A stretch of 64,000 nt of DNA from Nocardia abscessus NBRC 100374 (GTDB lineage Bacteria; Actinomycetota; Actinomycetes; Mycobacteriales; Mycobacteriaceae): positions 62,001 to 126,000 of the forward strand of contig NZ_BAFP01000040.1 in assembly GCF_000308455.1 (NCBI RefSeq), written 5' to 3'. Under the pieces are notes generated by a model. It made no database searches. It saw only the letters and a list, made by a program, of their open reading frames with translations, and had not been told where the DNA came from. This document shows, piece by piece, positions 43,164-51,268 of the stretch. The position numbers and the translations under genes are program-made. The stretch's first letter is position 1. Each line of letters starts with the position of its first letter.

Positions 43164-43889
43164 ATGGCGAACTGCTGGAGATGCCGGGAACCGCTGTCCG
43201 GCGGGCGGCAACGGCACTGCACCGCGTGCGGCGCGGGTGTGTGCTGGAGCTGTGGGCACGAGCCGGGCGCCGGGGCGGGGCGATTCTGCACCAGGTGCGG
43301 CGCGAGCGCGACCGCGCTGGTGCGGCCGCCGAATCGGACGTTGCCGGTCGAGGGCGCCGCATCTCGCCGGAACCCCGCCGTCATCACAGGCGGCGTTCTG
43401 CTCGCCGCCGCTGTGGCAGTGGCGGTGGTGCTGGTCGTGGCGCCCGGCGACAAGCCGGCCGACCGGGGACCGTCGGCGGTCGGATTCCCGCTGACGACCA
43501 CCGGCGCCCGCACCGCCTCGCCCACACCGTCGCGCACCGGCGCCCGCACCGCCACGACCACGCCGTCGCGCAGCAGCGCGCGCTCTACGACGACCACGCA
43601 GGCCCCGGCGACCGGGCCGTCACGGACCGTCACGGCGTACTTCGACGCCATCAATCGGCGGGACTACGGCCGTGCTTGGGAGCTGGGCGGCCGGAACCTG
43701 GACACGAGCTACGAGCACTTCGTGGCTGGTCTTTCGACGACCGCGCACGAGGCGGTGCGGATCACTTCGGAGAGTGGGGACATCGTGCATATCGAGCTGT
43801 CGGCCCGCCAGACCGACGACTCGGTGCGGACCTATTCCGGCTACTACGTCGTACGCAACGACGTCATCGTCGACGCGGTCATCCACTAG
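43164..43889 (+). CDS. double zinc-ribbon, single-span protein with NTF2-like external domain (cassette gene 3)
   Basis: 241 aa. Four CxxC knuckles (CWRC, CTAC, CWSC, CTRC) within residues 4-46 make two zinc ribbons. One transmembrane helix (about 71-93) follows, then a Thr/Pro/Ser/Arg-rich linker with repeats of TGARTAT-PTPSR type (about 110-155). The C-terminal domain begins VTAYFDAINRRDYGRAWEL, the signature opening of NTF2/DUF4878-like lipoprotein domains. Topology is zinc finger inside, sensor-like domain outside. ATG 43164 with GGGGGA 5 nt before; ATG/GTG 43143 is less likely. Co-transcribed with genes 1 and 2. Confidence 0.65.
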   Translation: MANCWRCREPLSGGRQRHCTACGAGVCWSCGHEPGAGAGRFCTRCGASATALVRPPNRTLPVEGAASRRNPAVITGGVLLAAAVAVAVVLVVAPGDKPADRGPSAVGFPLTTTGARTASPTPSRTGARTATTTPSRSSARSTTTTQAPATGPSRTVTAYFDAINRRDYGRAWELGGRNLDTSYEHFVAGLSTTAHEAVRITSESGDIVHIELSARQTDDSVRTYSGYYVVRNDVIVDAVIH

Positions 43890-43910
43890 GGCCGGACGGA
43901 ACCGCTATAG

Positions 43911-43931
43911 ACATACATACCGTATGTATGT
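43911..43931. promoter_or_regulatory. perfect 21-bp palindromic operator
   Basis: ACATACATAC and GTATGTATGT around a central C. It lies 38 bp upstream of the hydrolase ATG; TATAGACATA overlapping its left edge may be the -10. Probable binding site of the TetR protein encoded after the hydrolase. Confidence 0.75.
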
Positions 43932-43968
43932 AATGGTGGGTTGTATTCGTTCGGACTGGGAGGACCAC

Positions 43969-44835
43969 ATGGCAACAAGCACATCACTCGGGCCCACTCA
44001 TGAGGTGGACCTGCCCGGCGGCCGCATTCGCTACCACGAGACGGGGGAGGGCGCTCCGGTCGTCTTCGTGCACGGCCTGCTCGTCAACGCGGACCTCTGG
44101 CGCAAGGTGGTGCCCGCCGTCGCCGCGGCCGGATACCGCTGCCTGGCGCCGGACTTGCCGCTCGGCTCGCACGAGATCCCGGTACCGGACGCGGAGCTGA
44201 CTCCGGTCGGCGTGGCGGACCTGATCGCCGCGTTCCTCGAGCGTCTCGACCTCACCGACGTCACCCTGGTCGCCAACGACACCGGCGGCGCGATCACCCA
44301 GGTGCTGCTCACTCGCGACCGGTCCAGGATCGGCCGCGTCGTGCTCGCCTCGGTGGACAGCTACGAGGGCTTCCTGCCGCAGCCGTTCACCGCGCTTCCG
44401 CTGCTGGCGAAGGTCCCCGGGTCGATCCGCCCGCTGACCGAGGCGCTGCGCATCCGGGCGCTGCATCGACTCCCCCTGGCCCTCGGTTGGCTCACCAAAC
44501 GGCCGATACCGCCCGAGATCACCGACTCCTATCTGCTGCCGAGCCGGAACTCCTCCGCGATTCGCAAAGACCTGCGGCGCTTCCTGAAGTCGGCGCACCG
44601 CCGGTACACGCTGGAGGCCGCGCGCCACTTCGGCGACGTAGACATCCCGGTGCTGCTGGCCTGGGCGCGCGAGGATCGGTTGTTCCCGGTGTCGTTCGCC
44701 GAACGTCTGGCCCGTGATCTGCCGAACGCGACGCTGAAGCTCATCGACGACTCCTACACCTTCCTTCCGGAAGACCAGCCGGAGTTGCTCACCGAATCGA
44801 TTCTGGAGTTCACTCGGCTACATGCCACGCCGTAG
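43969..44835 (+). CDS. alpha/beta hydrolase with Asp nucleophile
   Basis: 288 aa. VVFVHGLLVNADLWRKV is the oxyanion region. At the nucleophile elbow VANDTGGA places Asp where esterases have Ser, as in haloalkane dehalogenases and epoxide hydrolases. AREDRLFP offers an acid. At the expected His position the sequence reads DDSYTFLPEDQPE, with no His, so a standard triad is incomplete. Either another residue serves as base or the protein only binds ligand. ATG 43969 with GGGAGG 5 nt before. Its last 14 bases overlap the tetR gene, and a palindrome covers the promoter. Confidence 0.8.
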   Translation: MATSTSLGPTHEVDLPGGRIRYHETGEGAPVVFVHGLLVNADLWRKVVPAVAAAGYRCLAPDLPLGSHEIPVPDAELTPVGVADLIAAFLERLDLTDVTLVANDTGGAITQVLLTRDRSRIGRVVLASVDSYEGFLPQPFTALPLLAKVPGSIRPLTEALRIRALHRLPLALGWLTKRPIPPEITDSYLLPSRNSSAIRKDLRRFLKSAHRRYTLEAARHFGDVDIPVLLAWAREDRLFPVSFAERLARDLPNATLKLIDDSYTFLPEDQPELLTESILEFTRLHATP

Positions 44836-45427
44836 CCAGGAAGACCGCTCTCGGGCCACCAGAGCCGCGCTCGAACAGGCGGGACGCCGCCTGTTCACCG
44901 AGCGCGGCTTCGCGGGAACCTCGGCCGAAGAGCTGGTTACCGAGGCCGGGGTCACCCGGGGCGCGCTGCACCACCACTACGGCGACAAGCGCGGACTGTT
45001 CCTCACGGTGCTGGAGCAGATCGAAGTCGAGACCACGGAAGAGATCGAAAAGGCCATCGCCGCGGTCGACTCCGATGACGTGATGGCAGGCATGGCCGCG
45101 GGGCTCGGCCTCTTCCTGGAGATCTGCCAGCGCCCCGCGATGCTGCGGATCGCCCTCACCGACGCTCCCGCCGTGCTCGGCTGGCAGGCCTGGCGCGAAT
45201 TCGAGTCCGCCCACGGCCTCGGCTTGATCACCGCACAGCTCGAGCGCGCCCGCGCCGCGGGGTTGATCGCCGACGCCCCCGTTCCCGTCCTGGCCCAGCT
45301 CGTCGTCAGCGTCGTCAGCGAGGCCGCCCTGATCGTCGCGCACGCGGCAGACCGCGACCTCGCGCGTGCGCAGACCCAGCAGTCGGTGCTGCTGTTGATC
45401 TCCGGCCTCCTGCGCACCAGCGGCTGA
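44822..45427 (+). CDS. TetR-family autoregulator of the hydrolase operon
   Basis: 201 aa. HTH AGRRLFTERGFAGTSAEELVTEAGVTRGALHHHYGDKRGLF, then a TetR_C domain (IALTDAPAVLGWQAWREF). Starts inside the hydrolase gene (overlap 14 bp), so it is made from the same transcript. The 21-bp palindrome at 43911 is the likely operator, giving negative feedback. Confidence 0.9.
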   Translation: MPRRSQEDRSRATRAALEQAGRRLFTERGFAGTSAEELVTEAGVTRGALHHHYGDKRGLFLTVLEQIEVETTEEIEKAIAAVDSDDVMAGMAAGLGLFLEICQRPAMLRIALTDAPAVLGWQAWREFESAHGLGLITAQLERARAAGLIADAPVPVLAQLVVSVVSEAALIVAHAADRDLARAQTQQSVLLLISGLLRTSG

Positions 45428-45537
45428 CGACTCACGACCGGCGCGCGTCGACCTCGGCCGATGGATCGATGGCGCCTCTCGGAGGTTGCGGTGCGTGCCT
45501 GCCCAACTCCGGCCATTCAGGGCCTTATCCTGCGCAT

Positions 45538-45951
45538 ATGACGGAGCAATCGGCGTGGTCGGCAGGTCGATTCCGGTGGCGCGCGGCGCTGCTGACCGTG
45601 GGTCTCGTGCTGGCGGCGGCCGGTGCCGCGACCCGGCCGTTCAGCTGGTCGGCGACCGCGATCGTGGCGGTGGCGGCGCTGGGCGCGATGGTGCCTGCCT
45701 TCCGCGCGCGAATCGAGCGGCCTCCGCGCACCGCCCGGCTCGGGCACGGGGTCGCTGTGTGGTCGGCGCTGCTGGTCGCGGCATCGGCATGGGAGGTCTA
45801 CGCATTGCTGCGCCAGCCCGCCCTGAACCAGCCGAGCCGAGAACACCCGAGCTTGTCCACGCTGCTGGATCCGGCACTCGAACAGTGGCCGCTGCGATTC
45901 GCCGGATGGCTGGTGTGGCTGGGCGCCGGATGGTGGCTGGTGTCGAGATGA
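45538..45951 (+). CDS. membrane protein of unknown function
   Basis: 137 aa with about four hydrophobic spans (residues about 15-32, 38-54, 70-90, 117-135) and a basic loop (RARIERPPRTARLGHG). ATG 45538 comes 6 nt after TATCCT (45526-45531), fitting a leaderless transcript. Its stop overlaps the next gene (ATGA), so the pair probably forms one complex. No family recognised. Confidence 0.7.
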   Translation: MTEQSAWSAGRFRWRAALLTVGLVLAAAGAATRPFSWSATAIVAVAALGAMVPAFRARIERPPRTARLGHGVAVWSALLVAASAWEVYALLRQPALNQPSREHPSLSTLLDPALEQWPLRFAGWLVWLGAGWWLVSR

Positions 45952-46148
45952 GCGACCGGGCCATAGTCATCACCGGTTTCTGCCTGCTCTTGGCAGTCGC
46001 GCTGACCGCGGCCGCGGTCACATGGTTGCGCCGGGACCTGGTCGCGTCTTTGGGAGAGACGATCGCGTACCTGACCAGCACCCGGGCCACGAAGATCACC
46101 GCCGTACTGGTGTGGGCGTGGCTCGGCTGGCACTTCCTGGCCCGGTGA
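45948..46148 (+). CDS. small two-span membrane protein
   Basis: 66 aa: MSDRAIVITGFCLLLAVALT opens with one helix, RRDLVASLGETIAYLTSTRATK is the connecting loop, and ITAVLVWAWLGWHFLAR closes with a second. It resembles the short DUF6186-type actinobacterial proteins as I remember them. Starts on the stop of the preceding membrane protein. Too short for motif-based function. Confidence 0.65.
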   Translation: MSDRAIVITGFCLLLAVALTAAAVTWLRRDLVASLGETIAYLTSTRATKITAVLVWAWLGWHFLAR

Positions 46149-46316
46149 CCCCGCAGCCGAACCGCCCTTCGTTGCGCGGGTCTGTCGCTGCCGACCGGCA
46201 AGAGCGAAGCCCAGTCGGCCACCACAAACGCGCGCACTGAATCCTGAGTTCAGAAACCAACGCCCCCCGCGCACCTCAACCCCAGGTTTCGAGCGAAGCG
46301 AGACCGAGCATCCGCC

Positions 46317-46432
46317 GTTCGCGGCCCGGCTCGCGTTTGCGCGGCCGCCGCGTACGCGACGAAGGAGCCAGCGGCGGCCGCGCAAACGCGAGCCCCAAAG
46401 GGGCCGCGAACACGCAGCGCCGCAGGCGCTGC
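46317..46432. repeat. compound palindrome (REP/MITE-like) before recO
   Basis: Three nested or adjacent stems: an outer 11-bp pair (46317-46327 with 46401-46411), an inner perfect 24-bp pair (46328-46351 with 46371-46394, loop 19 nt), and a separate 8-bp hairpin GCAGCGCC/GGCGCTGC (46414-46432). The preceding sequence holds CGAGCGAAGCGAG. It ends 4 nt before the recO -10. Could be a mobile palindromic repeat, a transcription barrier, or both. Confidence 0.8.
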
Positions 46433-46447
46433 AATTAGACTCAGCAC

Positions 46448-47275
46448 GTGCGTTTGTATCGGGACGAGGCGGTAGTGGTGCGCCAGCACAAGCTGGGTGA
46501 GGCGGATCGCATCGTCACGCTGCTCACACGGCAGCACGGCCTGGTGCGCGCGGTCGCCAAGGGGGTGCGGCGCACCAAGTCGAGGTTCGGGGCCCGGTTG
46601 GAGCCGTTCTCCTACATCGATGTGCAGCTGTATCCGGGGCGCACGCTGGACACTGTCACCCAGGTGCACACGATGGAGGCGTTCGCCGCCGACATCATCG
46701 ACGACTACGGGCGCTACACCACCGCGTGCGCCGTGCTGGAGACCGCCGAACGCCTGGCAGGCGAGGAGCACGCGCCCGCGCCCCGGCTGCACGCGCTCAC
46801 CGCGAGCGCCCTGCGCGCGATCGCGGCCAAGCAGCGGCCGCACGAACTGATCCTGGACGCGTTCCTGTTGCGTGCCATGGGTTTCGCGGGCTGGGCGCCC
46901 GCCTTGGACGAATGCGCCAAGTGCGCGACGCCGGGTCCGCATCGCGCTTTCCATGTCGCGGCCGGTGGCGCGGTGTGCGTGCACTGCCGCCCACCTGGCG
47001 CGGCGACACCCGGCCCCGGAGTGCTCGACCTGCTGGTCGCGTTGTTGCGCGGGGACTGGGAGCGCGTCGAGACGACGCCGCATACGGTGCGCAGGCAGGC
47101 CAGCGGGCTGGTCGCGGCGCACTTGCAGTGGCATCTGGAACGTCAGCTGCGCACCCTGCCGTTGATCGAGCGGTCCGGGGCGCAGCAGGAAAGGGCGCGG
47201 CCGGAGGAAGTTCGTCCGCAGCCCGCGCCGCCTACTCCACGAATTGCAGCTCTACCTGGGGCAGCTCGCTCATGA
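46448..47275 (+). CDS. recO: DNA repair protein RecO
   Basis: 275 aa RecF-pathway protein that loads RecA with RecR and anneals strands. N-terminal OB fold (MRLYRDEAVVVRQHKLGEADR), helical middle, and a zinc site CAKC ... CVHC (about 158-182). GTG 46448 lies 6 nt after TAGACT (46436-46441), a leaderless start. The last 30 residues are Pro/Arg/Ala-rich and overlap the 3' end of the convergent HTH gene by 44 bp. Confidence 0.92.
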   Translation: MRLYRDEAVVVRQHKLGEADRIVTLLTRQHGLVRAVAKGVRRTKSRFGARLEPFSYIDVQLYPGRTLDTVTQVHTMEAFAADIIDDYGRYTTACAVLETAERLAGEEHAPAPRLHALTASALRAIAAKQRPHELILDAFLLRAMGFAGWAPALDECAKCATPGPHRAFHVAAGGAVCVHCRPPGAATPGPGVLDLLVALLRGDWERVETTPHTVRRQASGLVAAHLQWHLERQLRTLPLIERSGAQQERARPEEVRPQPAPPTPRIAALPGAARS

Positions 47276-47612
47276 CGCGGGCGCATACCGAGCGATGCCA
47301 GGTGGCCGGGTAGCGGGTGTCCGGCTCGTGCTTGGCGTAGTCGTCGTTGGTGCGATAGGTGTGCAGGCGGGGGGAGATCTCCCCGGCGTCGATGGCTTCG
47401 ACCATCGCCTCGACCACCTGTTCGGTCTCGTCGGCGAGAGCGGCGAGTTCGCGAGCCACGCTGTCGGGAATCTGGAAGGCCCCTTTCTCCCATCGCTCGA
47501 CAGTGCGCTCCGCGACCGCGAAGAATCGCGCGCACCAAGGGACCGGGAGGCCGAGTAATTCGCGAGTGGCCCGGAAACCTGCCGCCGTCCCGGTGCCTGG
47601 TAAATCGGTCAC
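47232..47612 (-). CDS. YdiL/Aca2-like HTH protein
   Basis: 126 aa from GTG 47612 (GTG 47639 possible but it lies in a -10-like TAATCGTGATACT). [39 protein letters not shown] is a Cro/XRE-like helix-turn-helix of the DUF1870/YdiL kind, followed by a helix ([20 protein letters not shown]) and a C-terminal part with [24 protein letters not shown]. Such proteins are often orphan or phage-linked regulators. Inserted antisense between recO and uppS and overlapping the recO 3' end. Confidence 0.65.
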   Translation of the reverse strand: MTDLPGTGTAAGFRATRELLGLPVPWCARFFAVAERTVERWEKGAFQIPDSVARELAALADETEQVVEAMVEAIDAGEISPRLHTYRTNDDYAKHEPDTRYPATWHRSVCARVMSELPQVELQFVE

Positions 47613-47733
47613 GTCCGAGAAACCCCTCCCCAGTATCACGATTAGGAAAAGAATAAGTCACCGACGCCGGTGGGAACTGGGGAATTCATCAGGAAGCAAC
47701 GCGGCGGCAGGGCAGCGGCGGCGATCGGGCAGT

Positions 47734-48552
47734 ATGGAGGCCGTGATCCTCCGCCGAGACTCCGCTACCGCGACCGAGCTCAAGCCCGCGGGCGCCGTCC
47801 GCCCGCCCTCGCCGCATCCGTCGGGAGCTCGACCGCCGCAATTGCCGCCGGAACTGGTGCCCAGTCACGTGGCGCTTGTCATGGACGGCAACGGGCGCTG
47901 GGCTCAGGAACGCGGATTGCCCCGCACGGCCGGGCACGAGCGCGGCGAGGCGGTGCTGATGGACACCGTCGAGGGCTGCATCGAGATCGGCGTGAAGTGG
48001 CTGTCGGCCTATGCCTTCTCCACCGAGAACTGGCGGCGCAGCCCCGAGGAGGTGCGCTTCCTCATGGGCTTCAACCGCGACGTGATCCGCCGCCGCCGCG
48101 ACGAGATGCACGAGATGGGCGTGCGGGTGCGCTGGGCGGGTCGCCGCCCGCGCCTGTGGCGCAGTGTGATCAAGGAACTGGAGATCGCCGAGGAACTCAC
48201 CAAGGACAACACGGTGATGACGCTCACCATGTGCGTCAACTACGGTGGCCGCGCCGAAATCGCCGACGCGGCAAGGGAGATCGCGCGCCGGGTGGCGGCG
48301 GGGGAGATCGATCCGGAGAAGGTCACCGAGGCGACGGTGGCGAAGTACCTGGACGAACCGGACATGCCGGACGTGGATCTGTTCCTGCGCCCCTCGGGCG
48401 AGTTCCGCAGCTCCAACTTCCTCATCTGGCAGTCGGCCTACGCCGAATTCGTCTACCAGGACACGCTTTTCCCCGATTTCGATCGGCGCAACCTGTGGGA
48501 GGCATGTCTGCAGTACGCTTCGCGGGACCGCCGTTTCGGCGGCACCAAGTGA
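47734..48552 (+). CDS. uppS: cis-prenyl (decaprenyl/undecaprenyl) diphosphate synthase
   Basis: 272 aa. Conserved regions [20 protein letters not shown] and [21 protein letters not shown] of the cis-prenyltransferase family; makes the polyprenyl phosphate carrier for peptidoglycan and arabinogalactan. ATG 47734; the first 40 residues are a variable Pro-rich lead. Homologue of Rv2361c, next to recO as here. The stop overlaps the following GTG. Confidence 0.93.
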   Translation: MEAVILRRDSATATELKPAGAVRPPSPHPSGARPPQLPPELVPSHVALVMDGNGRWAQERGLPRTAGHERGEAVLMDTVEGCIEIGVKWLSAYAFSTENWRRSPEEVRFLMGFNRDVIRRRRDEMHEMGVRVRWAGRRPRLWRSVIKELEIAEELTKDNTVMTLTMCVNYGGRAEIADAAREIARRVAAGEIDPEKVTEATVAKYLDEPDMPDVDLFLRPSGEFRSSNFLIWQSAYAEFVYQDTLFPDFDRRNLWEACLQYASRDRRFGGTK

Positions 48553-48980
48553 ACGGCGGCACGGACATGGACGCAGCGGTGACCCCGGACCAGGAGCTGC
48601 AGGCACGAGCCGGAGCCTGCCTGTCGAGTTACGGCATCGACGTGCGCGTCGACCCTGAAGGGTCGCTGGGATTCGAGTACGAGGGCGCGCTGTGCTCGCT
48701 GCGCGCGGTGAACCTGGCGCCCGGCTTGGACGTGGTGAGTCTGACCTGTGTGCTGGCCTGGGACCGGCCGCTGAAGCCGCAGTTGCACAAGCGTGTGGCC
48801 GAGCGCAACAACGCGCTGCAGTTCGGTTCGCTGACCGTGATCGGGCGCGGCCGGCTCGCCGACGTCATCCTGCGCTACACCTTCCCCGCCGCGGGCCTGG
48901 ACGACCAGGCCCTCACCACTATGTTGCTGCTCGTGCTGTCCAACGCGAGCCGGTCCAGGCAAGGCCTGCTGCTGCCCTGA
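48549..48980 (+). CDS. YbjN-like (type III secretion chaperone fold) protein
   Basis: 143 aa from GTG 48549, which overlaps the uppS stop (GTGA); ATG 48567 is the alternative. Alpha-beta pattern [46 protein letters not shown], then the amphipathic C-terminal helix [19 protein letters not shown] resembles YbjN/T3SS-chaperone-fold proteins. The M. tuberculosis gene in this place (Rv2360c) is uncharacterised. Function unknown. Confidence 0.6.
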   Translation: MNGGTDMDAAVTPDQELQARAGACLSSYGIDVRVDPEGSLGFEYEGALCSLRAVNLAPGLDVVSLTCVLAWDRPLKPQLHKRVAERNNALQFGSLTVIGRGRLADVILRYTFPAAGLDDQALTTMLLLVLSNASRSRQGLLLP

Positions 48981-49050
48981 CTTCGGCCACCACCACCGGT
49001 GGCGGTCCCCAGTTCGGCGCCGCACACTCCTGCCTGCTGTGAGGGCCGGA

Positions 49051-49671
49051 TCAGCCGACGTCCTCCGGGTGGGCCGTTTCGCCGTAGGGGAGCAGGGTGC
49101 GCACGCCGCGCGCGAGCGTCTGCGGGTCGAGGTCGCCGATGATGAGGTGCTGGAGAATGAACCCAGGCAGCAGCCCGATGATCGCTTTGGCCACGGCGTC
49201 GACGTCGGCGTCCTCGGGTAGCCAGCCCTTGTCGCGCATGCGTTCGGCGTAGGTCACCCACAGCGCGCGCATCGCGATCATCGTCTCGCGGACCATCACC
49301 GCCGCGCCGGGATGCACCAGGGCCAGCGCCCAGGCTTGCGGCGCCAGCCGCACCGGCCCGTCCGGCCCGCTGCGCCGCACCACCTCCTCGGCGATCATGC
49401 CGATCAGCTCGGCGGGCGTGGGGAGCGGTTCGCGACCGATCGCCTGGTCCATGGCGATGCGCAGCGACACCGTCGTCTCCGTGGCGAGTGCGGTGACCAG
49501 CTCGTCCTTGCTTCTGAAGTAGCGGTACACCGCCCCGGCCGAGAGTCCGGATTCCGCGAACACGTCTTGCATGGAGGTCTCGTGGAACCCCTTGCGGGTG
49601 AAGCAGCGCCGCGCGCCGTCCAGGATCTGCAGCCTGCGGCGTTCGAGGTGCTCTTCACTGACTCGGGGCAT
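49051..49671 (-). CDS. TetR-family regulator
   Basis: 206 aa. HTH ILDGARRCFTRKGFHETSMQDVFAESGLSAGAVYRYFRSKDEL followed by a TetR_C_6-like domain. ATG 49671 (MPRVSEEH), RBS GGGG weak. Divergent from a membrane protein with two inverted operator copies between, hence its probable repressor. Confidence 0.88.
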   Translation of the reverse strand: MPRVSEEHLERRRLQILDGARRCFTRKGFHETSMQDVFAESGLSAGAVYRYFRSKDELVTALATETTVSLRIAMDQAIGREPLPTPAELIGMIAEEVVRRSGPDGPVRLAPQAWALALVHPGAAVMVRETMIAMRALWVTYAERMRDKGWLPEDADVDAVAKAIIGLLPGFILQHLIIGDLDPQTLARGVRTLLPYGETAHPEDVG

Positions 49672-49686
49672 GTCCCCAAAATAAAA

Positions 49687-49758
49687 CGAATATCCGTTCT
49701 TGACAACCGGCGGGCCGCGTACATACGGTAGGCGCAACTAAAAAAGAACGAGCATTCG
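49687..49758. promoter_or_regulatory. promoter flanked by inverted operator copies
   Basis: CGAATATCCGTTCTT (49687-49701) and the reverse complement of CGAATGCTCGTTCTT (49744-49758) match at 12 of 15 positions in opposite orientation. Between them TTGACA (49700-49705) and TACGGT (49724-49729), 18 bp apart, form the rightward promoter. The left operator touches the -35, the right one covers the early transcript. Confidence 0.65.
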
Positions 49759-49775
49759 ATTTTTAGGAGTAGGCC

Positions 49776-50747
49776 ATGAACACCACACAGCGGGCGTTCG
49801 CTCTCGGTCTCGGCGCAGCCCTGCTCCAGGCGCTGATGCTGATCGCGTTCGCCTGGCCGGCCGCCAACATCGCACCCCGTGACCTGCCGCTGGCCGTCAC
49901 CGGCCCGCAAGCCGCGATGGTCACCGCCAAGCTCGCCGAGTACAATCCGGGCGCCTTCGAGATCAGCACACCCGCGGACGAGGCCGCCGCCCGCGCGGCG
50001 ATCGAGGACCGGGAGGTCTACGGGGCCATCGTCACCGGCGACGGGCCGCCTCGCGTGCTGGTCGCTTCCGGTGCGAGCCCCGCTGTCGCGCAGCAGCTCA
50101 CCCAGATCGGGCAGCAGCTCTCCGGCGTGCCCGCCGCCCGGGTCGAGGACGTGGTGGCGGCCGACTCGGATGACCCGCGCGGCACGGCGTTCGGCGCGAT
50201 GGTACTGCCGCTGGTGATGTCCGGTATCGCCGCCGGGGTGCTGCTGGCACTGCTGATTCCCGCGATCGGCGGCAAGGTGATCGGGCTGGTCACCTTCGGC
50301 GTCGCGGGCGGGTTGCTGAGCATGGCGATCGTTCAGGGCTGGATGTCGGTGGTACCCGGGTCCTACCTGGTGCTCGCGTCGATCGCCGGACTGGTGTCGT
50401 TCGCGGTCGCAGGCGCGGTCGTCGGGCTCGCCGCGGTGCTCGGGCGACCCGGTATCGGTATCGCCGCGCTCACCATGCTGCTGATCGGCAATCCGTTCTC
50501 GGCGGCCACCTCGGCGCCGGAGCTGTTGCCGCAGCCGTGGGGCGCCGTCGGCCAGCTGCTGCCGCCCGGAGCCGCCGGGTCGCTGCTGCGCTCGGCCGCG
50601 TTCTTCGACGGCGCCGCCGCGACCGGCCCGCTGGTGGTGCTGCTGGTCTGGAGCGCCGCCGCGCTCGCACTGCTGGGCGTCGGCGCGCTGCGCGGTCGTT
50701 CGGCCGAGACTCCGGCTGCGACGCGGAACCCGGTGCCGGTCAGCTGA
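49776..50747 (+). CDS. TetR-controlled membrane protein (YhgE/Pip, ABC-2-like)
   Basis: 323 aa. One helix (about 8-30), an external domain of about 110 residues (VTGPQAAMVTAKLAEYNPGAFE ... AVAQQLTQIGQQL), then five or six helices (about 145-310). The layout matches ABC-2/YhgE-Pip-type export permeases that lack their own ATPase. AGGAG before ATG 49776 is a good RBS. Inducible via the TetR gene; candidates are export of lipid or antibiotic. Ends at a strong hairpin. Confidence 0.7.
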   Translation: MNTTQRAFALGLGAALLQALMLIAFAWPAANIAPRDLPLAVTGPQAAMVTAKLAEYNPGAFEISTPADEAAARAAIEDREVYGAIVTGDGPPRVLVASGASPAVAQQLTQIGQQLSGVPAARVEDVVAADSDDPRGTAFGAMVLPLVMSGIAAGVLLALLIPAIGGKVIGLVTFGVAGGLLSMAIVQGWMSVVPGSYLVLASIAGLVSFAVAGAVVGLAAVLGRPGIGIAALTMLLIGNPFSAATSAPELLPQPWGAVGQLLPPGAAGSLLRSAAFFDGAAATGPLVVLLVWSAAALALLGVGALRGRSAETPAATRNPVPVS

Positions 50748-50759
50748 ATTCGGTCACTG

Positions 50760-50793
50760 CGGCGGGCCGCCCTCGGACGAGGGCGGCCCGCCG
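50760..50793. terminator. bidirectional terminator
   Basis: 15-bp perfect stem (GGCGGGCCGCCCTC and its complement plus one pair), 4-nt loop GGAC, between the convergent membrane-protein and zur genes. Confidence 0.85.
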
Positions 50794-50830
50794 TCGGTGC
50801 GTCAACCGGACATGCCGGGCAGCGCGGCGA

Positions 50831-51265
50831 TCACCCGTTGCGTCGGCGCGCCGTCCCGCATGTCGTGCAGGTGCCGAACACTTCGAGGGTGTGGCTGATC
50901 TCGGTGAAGCCGTGCTCGTGCGCGATCGCCTCGGCCCACGCCTCCACCGTCGGGCCCTCCACCTCCACGGTGCGGCCGCAATGCCTGCACACCAAATGGT
51001 GATGGTGGCCGGTGGAGCACTGCCGGTAGACCGACTCGCCGGAGTCGGTGCGCAGCACATCCACCATGCCCGCGTCGGCCAGCGACTGCAGCGTCCGGTA
51101 GACCGTGGTCAGCCCGATGCCCTCGCCACGTTTGCGCAGCTCGTCGTGTAGATCCTGGGCGGAGCGGAACTCGTCGATGTCACCGAGCAGCGCGGCGATG
51201 GCGCTGCGCTGCCTGGTGCTGCGGATACCGACCGGTTTCTGTGGAGCGGCCGTGTTGTCTGGCAC
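50831..51265 (-). CDS. zur: zinc uptake regulator Zur (FurB)
   Basis: 144 aa Fur-family repressor. Winged HTH (STRQRSAIAALLGDIDEF, GLTTVYRTLQSLADAGMVD), metal ligands in TGHHHHLVCRHCGR and the second structural-zinc pair CTTCG. Zur shuts off zinc-uptake genes when zinc is ample. GTG 51265 begins 3 nt after the ArsR-type gene, the smtB-furB order of M. tuberculosis (Rv2358-Rv2359), so the pair is one operon that reads zinc level. Confidence 0.92.
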   Translation of the reverse strand: MPDNTAAPQKPVGIRSTRQRSAIAALLGDIDEFRSAQDLHDELRKRGEGIGLTTVYRTLQSLADAGMVDVLRTDSGESVYRQCSTGHHHHLVCRHCGRTVEVEGPTVEAWAEAIAHEHGFTEISHTLEVFGTCTTCGTARRRNG

Positions 51266-51268
51266 GAA

